Source of the DNA: JBBRHH01 sp038222915
Lineage (GTDB): Bacteria; Planctomycetota; Phycisphaerae; Tepidisphaerales; Tepidisphaeraceae
DNA: 5,570 nucleotides
Direction: 5' to 3'
Assembly (NCBI GenBank): GCA_038222915.1
Contig: JBBRHH010000428.1
Coordinates: 1 to 5,570, forward strand
The translations under genes were made by a program, and so were the position numbers. Positions 1 through 5,060 of the stretch are shown piece by piece. The number at the start of each line of letters is the position of its first letter. The first letter of the stretch is position 1. The notes under the pieces were generated by a model. It saw only the letters and a list, made by a program, of their open reading frames with translations, did no database searches and had not been told where the DNA came from.

Positions 1-848
1 AGTGTGCCCTTGTTCAGAATCATCTGGAACAGTCGGCCATAATCACTGGCGGTGGAGAAAAGCCCGCCGTTCGCGGCCGGGTAACGATTCTTTTCCGTTA
101 CTCCGTGTCCCTCCAGAATGAAGACCTTCGCTTCGGTGAGCTTCTCACCATCCTTCAGATACGACTTGGCCAAGCGCTTTGACTGATCGGCCGAGAGGTA
201 GAAGGTCGTGTCCTTCATTCCGAGTGGGCCAAACAGCCGCTTCTCGAAAAATTCCGGCAGCGTCATCCCCGACACAACTTCAATCACGCGCCCCAGCGTG
301 TTGATGCCGGACTGGTTGTATTCCCACTTCGATCCCGGCGCGAAGCGCAGCGGCCGCTTGGCGATGTGCGGCACCAGATCGGCCAGCGTCTTGGCCTCGC
401 GCGCCTCGGGACCGGTCACATCCGTCATTCCCGACGAATGAGTCAGGCAATGTTTCAACGTCACCACCGGCGTTGAGCCGTCCGCCATCTTCAGGCCGGC
501 CAACTCCGGGATGTATTTGCTCACGGGATCGTCAACGGAAAGCTTCCCCTCCTCTTCGAGCATCATCAGCGCCGTCGCTGTCACCGGCTTGGTCATGGAC
601 GCGATCCAGAAGATCGCGTCCGGCGTCATTGCCCGATCGGCCTCGATGTCCATCTTCCCCACCGCGCCGAGATGCACCACGCCCTGACGATTCGCGACCA
701 GCGTTACCGCGCCGCTGATCTCGTGCTGCGCGACAAACTCCTTCACCCGCTCATCAATGGCAGGCAAATTCGGAGTGTCAGCCTTCGTCATTGCGACTGA
801 CCAACACAGAATAAGAAAGGAAAACGGAAGAAGGGCTGCGGTGTTCAT
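1..848 (-). CDS. Secreted serine hydrolase, beta-lactamase/esterase fold (PF00144-like), 3' end missing
   Basis: This is the first 282 residues of a serine hydrolase of the class C beta-lactamase / DD-peptidase / family VIII esterase superfamily; the C-terminus lies beyond the left edge. The ATG at 848 gives a hydrophobic N-terminus (about residues 5-19) that reads as an export signal, with possible cleavage near residue 23 before Asp-Thr-Pro. The nucleophile motif SxxK is S84-M-T-K87, in the usual context 'WIASMTKPVTA'. Next come LTHSSG (135-140), PGSKWEYNQSG (171-181, with the likely catalytic Tyr177) and the conserved glycine stretch GGLFST (261-266). The usual Tyr-x-Asn triad is Tyr-Asn-Gln here. 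The third catalytic motif (KTG/HxG-like) would lie off the window. The substrate cannot be read from sequence: esters, D-amino-acid peptides or beta-lactams are all possible, and most uncharacterised members are probably esterases or peptidases. It is the last visible gene of the leftward group, 58 bases after the 50-residue gene. A G-run sits directly before the ATG, so no well-spaced ribosome binding site is seen. Family assignment is firm; specificity is unknown. Confidence 0.93.
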   Translation of the reverse strand, partial: MNTAALLPFSFLILCWSVAMTKADTPNLPAIDERVKEFVAQHEISGAVTLVANRQGVVHLGAVGKMDIEADRAMTPDAIFWIASMTKPVTATALMMLEEEGKLSVDDPVSKYIPELAGLKMADGSTPVVTLKHCLTHSSGMTDVTGPEAREAKTLADLVPHIAKRPLRFAPGSKWEYNQSGINTLGRVIEVVSGMTLPEFFEKRLFGPLGMKDTTFYLSADQSKRLAKSYLKDGEKLTEAKVFILEGHGVTEKNRYPAANGGLFSTASDYGRLFQMILNKGT

Positions 849-906
849 CCCCCGAATGTACCAGCCGGCGGACGCCGCAGAAAGTATTCCGCGCGTTGCG
901 CCTGAT

Positions 907-1059
907 TTAGAAAATGCCCGCGCCGAACAACTTGCTGTTCGCGAGATACATGACCGCCAGTCCACCAAGCACCACAACGGTGGCGATGATGGTAAGGACG
1001 GTGTAGACGTTGTTGGTCGGCTTGATGACGGTGGTGTCGCCAGAGATACCGCGTGACAT
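907..1059 (-). CDS. Small single-pass membrane protein, 50 aa, unknown function
   Basis: A 50-codon reading frame from ATG (1059) to TAA (907-909). An AGGAG ribosome binding site (1067-1071 on the reverse strand) lies seven bases before the ATG, and this is the main argument that the gene is real. The product has a polar N-terminus of about 17 residues (with D8, R3 and K13), one hydrophobic segment at about residues 18-40 containing a Gly-Gly pair (32-33), and a short tail with K43 ending Gly-Ala-Gly-Ile-Phe. The early basic residues and lack of a signal-peptidase site suggest a stably inserted membrane protein, but its orientation is uncertain. It lies 52 bases after the 296-residue coiled-coil gene and 58 bases before the hydrolase gene, all on one strand, so co-transcription is likely. 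I do not recognise a family. It could be a small partner of the upstream membrane-anchored coiled-coil protein; that is inference from position only. Confidence 0.75.
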   Translation of the reverse strand: MSRGISGDTTVIKPTNNVYTVLTIIATVVVLGGLAVMYLANSKLFGAGIF

Positions 1060-1072
1060 GGCCAAACTCCTG

Positions 1073-1093
1073 CGGGACGACTTCAGAGTCCCG
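1073..1093 (-). repeat. Inverted repeat (CGGGAC/GTCCCG) just upstream of the 50-aa gene's ribosome binding site
   Basis: Perfect 6-bp arms at 1073-1078 and 1088-1093 enclose a nine-base loop. In the leftward transcript this hairpin lies between the 296-residue gene and the 50-residue gene and ends one base before the AGGAG motif at 1067-1071. It has no following T-run, so it is not an intrinsic terminator. It could affect translation of the small gene or be an RNA-processing or stability element; it could also be chance in GC-rich sequence. Confidence 0.4.
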
Positions 1094-1111
1094 GTTGCGG
1101 ACTTTTCAGAA

Positions 1112-2002
1112 TTAGAGGTTCGTGGTGACGCGCATGTTCGGCTTGATGCCGTCGATCTTGTCCGGCGGGCCAGTCAGCCGGCCGAATGCTTCATTGGGCT
1201 GAACCGTCGTGATGGTCACAACGCCCATGAACGTCCCGCTCTGATCCACAACGCTGAACTTCATGCCCTTTTGAACATGGTCGGAGCTGCCAACCGAAAT
1301 CATGGCATAGGGTACGTCGCTGACAACCGTCACTTCACGGATGATGCCGTTGATCGGGGCTGCATTGCTGCCGCCGCCGGCCGGCACACTCGTACCAGCC
1401 GGAAGTACCGGAGCGCCAGCCCCGCCGCCGCGCTGGGTCACCTGCACTGCCAGGGCCTTGTTGCGATCCTTCTCAGCCGTCAGCAGTTCCTGAAGGTTGT
1501 TGATCTCCGACAGTTGCTGATCGTTGATCTTGGTGACCTTGGTGATCTGGATGTTCAGGTCGCCATTCTGCTGTTGGATCTTGTTGCGGTCGTCGCGAAG
1601 GGTGGCGATTTCAGTTGCCTGGTTTTCCTGGGCCTTCTGAGCGCTCTTGATAGTTTCATTGAGCGAGACGATCTCAGCGTCCTTCACACCCATCTGGCTG
1701 TTGAGTCCTGCGATCTGCCCATTGAGCCCTTTGATCTGGGAATCGGACCCCGCCAGCTTGTCGTCCAGCGCGCTCTTCATCGCATCGCGCTCGGAGATGC
1801 GGTTCTGAATTTCCGCCCTCGCCGCATCGCGGTCGCCGCGGACAATTTCAAGATTGGCTACCAGCAACTGGTTTTTGGACGTTTGATCCGATGACTGCTT
1901 TTTGTAGTCCTCGACACGATTGACGAAGACCACTTCGGCGGCAACCAGAAGCAGAGAACAGATGACGAGCAATACGACGAAAAGTTTGGTTACAGCGCTC
2001 AA
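1112..2002 (-). CDS. Membrane-anchored coiled-coil protein with small C-terminal beta-rich domain, 296 aa
   Basis: The product starts with one hydrophobic segment (about residues 7-27) that looks like an uncleaved signal anchor. A long heptad-like, Gln/Asp/Lys-rich region (about 30-190) follows, with many Leu/Ile at coiled-coil spacing. A flexible Gly/Pro/Ala linker (about 191-216) leads to a compact C-terminal domain (about 217-296). That domain contains 'ISVGSSDHVQKGMKF' (235-249), 'FMGVVTITTV' (258-267) and a final 'IKPNMRV' segment. This order (a 'G-x-x-D-x-V-x-x-G-x-x-F' turn, a 'G-x-V-x-I-x-x-V' strand, then a 'v-x-x-G/N-M-x-V' end) resembles the C-terminal domain of FlgT and similar small beta-barrel envelope domains; this is pattern resemblance only. 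The start is TTG at 2002, chosen because AAGGAG sits six bases upstream and the membrane segment begins right after it. A candidate promoter lies at 2166-2193. The protein most likely projects its helical rod and end domain into the periplasm. No enzymatic motif is visible. Confidence 0.88.
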   Translation of the reverse strand: MSAVTKLFVVLLVICSLLLVAAEVVFVNRVEDYKKQSSDQTSKNQLLVANLEIVRGDRDAARAEIQNRISERDAMKSALDDKLAGSDSQIKGLNGQIAGLNSQMGVKDAEIVSLNETIKSAQKAQENQATEIATLRDDRNKIQQQNGDLNIQITKVTKINDQQLSEINNLQELLTAEKDRNKALAVQVTQRGGGAGAPVLPAGTSVPAGGGSNAAPINGIIREVTVVSDVPYAMISVGSSDHVQKGMKFSVVDQSGTFMGVVTITTVQPNEAFGRLTGPPDKIDGIKPNMRVTTNL

Positions 2003-2008
2003 GGCAGG

Positions 2009-2014
2009 CTCCTT
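2009..2014 (-). promoter_or_regulatory. Ribosome binding site AAGGAG that fixes the TTG start of the 296-aa gene
   Basis: On the reverse strand AAGGAG lies six bases before TTG at 2002. It overlaps an upstream TAA by its first two A residues. No ATG or GTG in frame gives a comparable site, so the gene is best read from the TTG codon. Confidence 0.8.
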
Positions 2015-2068
2015 AAACAGGGGTGTTCGTCAGTGGTGTCCATCCGCAGCAGCGCACTTGTGGGCTCC

Positions 2069-2097
2069 GATCACCAACATTCCAATGCCCGGTGATC
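2069..2097 (-). repeat. Imperfect palindrome GATCACC...GGTGATC in the leader of the 296-aa gene
   Basis: Perfect 7-bp arms (2069-2075 and 2091-2097) enclose 15 bases that contain a second nested inverted pair, CATT-CC-AATG (2078-2087). Together they form an 11-bp imperfect palindrome with a small 2/3-base internal bulge. It lies downstream of the candidate leftward promoter, so it could be an RNA hairpin in the leader or a dimeric repressor operator. There is no T-run on either strand, so it is not a terminator. Confidence 0.5.
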
Positions 2098-2165
2098 ACT
2101 TCCTCCGCTCCGACGCGCAAGCATTTAACGCCATGGTAGTTGGCCGACCGGAACTAACTGATTTC

Positions 2166-2193
2166 ATACTACTTTCCCTTCCCATATTGTCAA
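2166..2193 (-). promoter_or_regulatory. Candidate sigma-70 promoter for the leftward gene group
   Basis: Read on the reverse strand, a perfect TTGACA -35 box (2188-2193) is followed after 16 bases by TAGTAT (2166-2171), a 4/6 match to TATAAT. An alternative -10, TATGAA, lies three bases further on at a less usual 19-base spacing. The surroundings are A/T-rich for this DNA. The expected transcript would start near 2158 and carry a leader of roughly 155 bases before the TTG at 2002. This is prediction by consensus only. Confidence 0.5.
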
Positions 2194-2230
2194 GCTGAGT
2201 CAACGCCGACGACGCTGTGTGGTGTGTCGA

Positions 2231-2279
2231 CAGGCGGACAGGCGCAAGACCCAGCGGTTGTTTGACTTTGCAGGCGCAA
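2231..2279 (+). repeat. Direct repeats CAGGCG / CAGGCGCAA around the rightward promoter
   Basis: CAGGCG occurs at 2231, 2239 and 2271. The last two copies extend to an identical nonamer CAGGCGCAA (2239-2247 and 2271-2279), 32 bp apart, about three helical turns. One copy lies upstream of the -35 box and the other inside the -35/-10 spacer. That placement would suit a DNA-binding regulator, but short repeats of this kind can arise by chance. Confidence 0.35.
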
Positions 2280-2290
2280 AGAGGCAAAAT
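2262..2290 (+). promoter_or_regulatory. Candidate sigma-70 promoter for the lipoprotein gene
   Basis: TTGACT (2262-2267, 5/6 to consensus) and CAAAAT (2285-2290, 4/6) are separated by the optimal 17 bases. The transcript would start near 2297, giving a leader of about 78 bases before the ATG at 2375. This is the best match seen upstream of the gene on this strand; it is predicted from consensus only. Confidence 0.5.
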
Positions 2291-2302
2291 CGTCGCTGGA
2301 GT

Positions 2303-2319
2303 TCGCGCTTTGCGCGCGA
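2303..2319 (+). repeat. Short GC hairpin in the leader of the lipoprotein gene
   Basis: TCGCGC (2303-2308) and GCGCGA (2314-2319) form a 6-bp stem with a five-base loop; a register with CGCGC-TTT-GCGCG is also possible. It starts a few bases after the predicted transcription start, where a 5'-end stem could stabilise the message. It is not followed by a T-run and so is not a terminator. Confidence 0.35.
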
Positions 2320-2359
2320 CCGGGGAGGACGACACCTTTGAGTCTGAGCACCTTTGGCC

Positions 2360-2365
2360 GAGGAG
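2360..2365 (+). promoter_or_regulatory. Ribosome binding site GAGGAG that selects the ATG at 2375
   Basis: GAGGAG lies nine bases before ATG 2375. The frame can be extended to a TTG at 2354, but that codon has no ribosome binding site and would place this one inside the coding region. Only the ATG start puts the basic residues and hydrophobic stretch of the lipoprotein signal at the very N-terminus. Confidence 0.82.
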
Positions 2366-2374
2366 ACCCCTTCA

Positions 2375-4984
2375 ATGCGCAACACCTTGTCGCGATTCGC
2401 CGCAATCGCCCTATGCAGTGCTGTCGCCGGATTCACTTTCACCGGATGCGAAAAGCTCGACAGCGATAATCACAAATCTGAAAACGAAGTGGCGAAGAAA
2501 ATCGCCGACGGCCGCGCCAAGCTCGAACTCGCCCAGATGAAGCGCCAGGAAGCCGAGGCGCTTCCCAAGATCGCCGTCGCCGCCGAAGGCGGCATGAAGT
2601 GGCCGGAGAAGATCCCCGCCGCCGCCCATTCCATCGAAGGCGCAGAGCGGCTCGCTCAGGCCGATCTGGCTGAAGCGAAAAAGCTTCTCGACGAAAGCGC
2701 CGCTTTGCTCAAGGCCGCCGCCTCCAGTTCCGCCGTCGACAAGGACACCCAGGCGTTCGCAAAAGCCATTTACGCCGAGCAACGCTACGAGCAGGCGCTG
2801 GACCTGTTGCAGGAGATGCAGAAGCCCGAAGCGCAGGCCCGCCAGATGATCATCGATCTTCATGGCCTCGCGTCGCGCATCGCCGCCAACAAACAGCAGA
2901 GCGACGCCTACGGCCTGCAGGATCCCACCAAAGTGCCGCCGAAGGCCGACGCGGCGGCGGCCGCCGACGAGAAGGAAAAAGGTGTCCTCGATGCGATAAC
3001 CGCGAAACAGGAAGAAAAGAAGAAGGGCAAGGAAGATCTTGCCGCCAAAACAGCCGAGCTTCAAAAACAGTTTGATGAGCTTAAGGCCAAGAGCGACGCG
3101 ATCACCATCGAAAAGACCGCCGCCGACACACAGATGGCGGATCTTGCCAAGCAGGCCGAGGCGGCGCGCAATATTCTCCCCGGCACCAATGCAGCGGAAA
3201 TCGCCCGCATTATCGCCGAAAAGCAAAAGTCGCTTCAATTTACCAAGCAGTCGCTGGATGCGCGGGAAAAGTCGCAGAACCTGGGCAACCAGATCGACAC
3301 GCTGGCCGCCCAGATGGCCGAGCTGCAACGCGGCATCGACGGGAACAAACAGCTCGCGGCTTTGTCTGACGCGTCGATCGAAATGCTGAACAAGCAGGCC
3401 GAAGCCGTCAAGGCGACGTGGGCCAAAGTCCAGGAGCAACAGCAGACCCTGACCACCGACAGCGAAGGCGTCGTCACCGGCGGCGCAACCGCCGCCACCA
3501 CCCAGCCGGCGCCTTCCGTCGCCGGCACCTCGAAGAAGCTGGCCGAGACGCTCAAGGACCTCGAAGATAAACGAACCCGGGTTATCGCGCTGCTGGATGA
3601 GGCCAAGAAGTATTATCTTGATGCGAAAACCGCTGCCATCGCGTCCAAGACGGATTACCAGAAACGTTTTCTCGCGGTTGAGAAGACGACCCCTCCGTCA
3701 GCGCAGGCCGTCCTTTTCACGGAGATGAAGGAGCTCAATCGTGAGGAGCCGTATCGCCTGAGCCGCGGCCGGGTGTTCAACACCGCGGGCTATGTCTACG
3801 CGATGCAGGCAAGCCTTCTTGGCGATGTTGCGGGCTTCGTCCATCAGCTCCAGGCGATCGATCCAAAGCTCGTCAACGAAGACCTTGCCAAGATTGACGC
3901 GTCGTTGAAGGAATCCCAGGAACACGCCGACGATCAGTACAAGGTCGCCAACCCAAGCGGCGAAGCCACGGCGGACAACGACCTCAAGGCGGTTGTTGAT
4001 GCGAAGCTCACTCCGCTGAGCGAAGGCGCGTCGGCGGCCCAGCTTTTCGCGATGTACGGCCGGTATAACGTGCTGAATGTCAGCCGCTTTCTCGCCAAGG
4101 AAGATGTCGCCACGGCCAAGCGCTCTGGCGACGATGCCAAAGTGAAGGAAGCGGAAGCGACGGCCGCCACCGCCGAAAGCGCGGCACTCGACTCGCTGAA
4201 GGTCGCGTCCAATGCTTACAAGGCTCTGGAAGACAACGTAAAGAAGCTCTTTGATGCTCCGGAGGACCTGCAGACCGGCACGCTGGTCGCGTTTAATCAA
4301 GCGACCGCTGACGACGTCAAGGCGCTGAGCTCCGCTGCGAAAACATCGACCACCGGTCCAAGCACCCAGCCGGCGCCAGTCGCCGACACCCCGGATATTG
4401 CCCAGGCCCGTACGATCGCGCTGCAATTTGTGGAAGCGCTTACTAAGAATGATCCGACCACCGCTCAAACGAGGACCAACTTGCCGGCCGACCAGAACAT
4501 GTTCATTGAGCCACTCGCAAACGAAACCGCCAGCATCAAGAAGATGACCGATGCGGCCAACGAAAAGTACACACCCGAGAAACCAGTCCCCGCCTCCCTC
4601 GACCGCTTCAAAGAGATTAAGGCCGGCACGGGCAAGGCGAGCACGGATGGCGTCACGTTCGGCGGCCTTGTCATCACCAAGGATGCAGACGGCGCCTGGA
4701 AGATTACCAATCTCGGTACGAACATCCCGGCCGTTGCGACACTGCAAGCCAACGCGATGGCGTACGACCAACTGGCCACTGCCGTCACCTCGGGTACATA
4801 TGCCACCGCCAAGGAATTCACGGACGCCCTGGCCAAGGTGACCGGCGGCGCTGCAACAACGACCACGCCGCCCGAGGTACCAGCAACGCCGGCGACTCCA
4901 ACGCCCCCGGCCGATCCTGCGACCCCGACGACTCCGGCCGATCCTGCGGCTCCAAAAACACCAACAACCCCAACACCGAAATAG
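2375..4984 (+). CDS. Large coiled-coil lipoprotein with C-terminal NTF2/DUF4878-like domain and Pro/Thr tail, 869 aa
   Basis: The N-terminus is a lipoprotein signal: R2 and R7, a hydrophobic stretch (8-22) and a lipobox-like F-T-G-C with the lipidated Cys at 25. Phe at -3 is uncommon but tolerated. Residues about 30-370 are Ala/Lys/Glu/Gln-rich and strongly helical, with long coiled-coil stretches (about 200-370). A T-T-Q-P-A-P linker (375-380) leads to a second helical block (about 385-655), which includes a more ordered part around 'RGRVFNTAGYVYAMQASLLGD'. A second linker, T-Q-P-A-P (664-668), precedes a small domain (about 670-815). Its opening helix 'AQARTIALQFVEALTKND' and its 'DGAWKI' strand (772-777) resemble NTF2-fold or DUF4878-like domains; this is by eye. 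The end (about 830-869) is a Pro/Thr/Ala tail. It lacks the cysteine pairs and catalytic motifs of an enzyme, so a structural or scaffold role at the membrane is the best guess. I do not recognise a named family. The next gene starts 76 bases downstream on the same strand with no clear terminator between them. Confidence 0.9.
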   Translation: MRNTLSRFAAIALCSAVAGFTFTGCEKLDSDNHKSENEVAKKIADGRAKLELAQMKRQEAEALPKIAVAAEGGMKWPEKIPAAAHSIEGAERLAQADLAEAKKLLDESAALLKAAASSSAVDKDTQAFAKAIYAEQRYEQALDLLQEMQKPEAQARQMIIDLHGLASRIAANKQQSDAYGLQDPTKVPPKADAAAAADEKEKGVLDAITAKQEEKKKGKEDLAAKTAELQKQFDELKAKSDAITIEKTAADTQMADLAKQAEAARNILPGTNAAEIARIIAEKQKSLQFTKQSLDAREKSQNLGNQIDTLAAQMAELQRGIDGNKQLAALSDASIEMLNKQAEAVKATWAKVQEQQQTLTTDSEGVVTGGATAATTQPAPSVAGTSKKLAETLKDLEDKRTRVIALLDEAKKYYLDAKTAAIASKTDYQKRFLAVEKTTPPSAQAVLFTEMKELNREEPYRLSRGRVFNTAGYVYAMQASLLGDVAGFVHQLQAIDPKLVNEDLAKIDASLKESQEHADDQYKVANPSGEATADNDLKAVVDAKLTPLSEGASAAQLFAMYGRYNVLNVSRFLAKEDVATAKRSGDDAKVKEAEATAATAESAALDSLKVASNAYKALEDNVKKLFDAPEDLQTGTLVAFNQATADDVKALSSAAKTSTTGPSTQPAPVADTPDIAQARTIALQFVEALTKNDPTTAQTRTNLPADQNMFIEPLANETASIKKMTDAANEKYTPEKPVPASLDRFKEIKAGTGKASTDGVTFGGLVITKDADGAWKITNLGTNIPAVATLQANAMAYDQLATAVTSGTYATAKEFTDALAKVTGGAATTTTPPEVPATPATPTPPADPATPTTPADPAAPKTPTTPTPK
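4907..4948 (+). repeat. 27-bp tandem repeat in the Pro/Thr tail of the lipoprotein
   Basis: A 15-base identity (4907-4921 and 4934-4948) recurs with a period of 27 bases, or nine codons. It encodes repeated P-A-D-P-A-(T/A)-P units in the C-terminal tail. Such in-frame units can change in number without breaking the gene, which suits a flexible spacer or wall-spanning tail. Confidence 0.6.
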
Positions 4985-5060
4985 CGCTGGAACAAATTTA
5001 AGCCCAGCAATTGATCCGTGCCTTCAGCCACATCGCCCTGCTGCGACGATATACAACATC

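Larger units (their letters stand above)
2003..2374. other. Divergent intergenic region between the two coiled-coil envelope genes
   Basis: These 372 bases separate the leftward 296-residue gene from the rightward lipoprotein gene. No convincing protein gene is present. The region holds one candidate promoter for each direction, with -35 boxes about 70 bp apart and pointing away from each other. It also holds an inverted repeat in the leftward leader, three CAGGCG copies near the rightward promoter and a short hairpin in the rightward leader. Both leaders would be fairly long (about 80 and 155 bases), leaving room for post-transcriptional control. The stretch around 2161-2190 is noticeably more A/T-rich than the surrounding DNA. 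Confidence 0.8.

Noticed and set aside
866..901. Small GC inverted repeats (CGGCG-GA-CGCCG and GCGC-GTT-GCGC) between the 50-aa gene and the hydrolase gene, considered as a terminator
   Set aside because: The stems are only 4-5 bp and no T-run follows on the transcribed strand; such pairs are frequent by chance at this GC content.
1010..1894. 294-codon forward frame opposite the 296-residue gene
   Set aside because: It has no ribosome binding site and no recognisable domain, and it overlaps both the 50-residue gene and the coiled-coil gene, whose reverse-strand reading is far better supported.
2096..2134. 12-codon upstream frame in the leader of the 296-residue gene
   Set aside because: Its ATG lacks a ribosome binding site, and the peptide has no run of a single amino acid that would suggest attenuation.
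2411..4771. Long reverse-strand open frames (342 and 357 codons) opposite the lipoprotein gene
   Set aside because: Their products are Arg/Gly/Leu-rich without domain structure. The forward frame has a signal peptide, ribosome binding site and coherent domains, so these are GC-driven shadows.
4986..5008. GCTGG/CCAGC inverted repeat just after the lipoprotein stop codon, considered as a terminator
   Set aside because: The stem is 5 bp with a 13-base loop and only AATT follows, not a T-run. The call is too weak to separate transcription of the lipoprotein and cytochrome genes.
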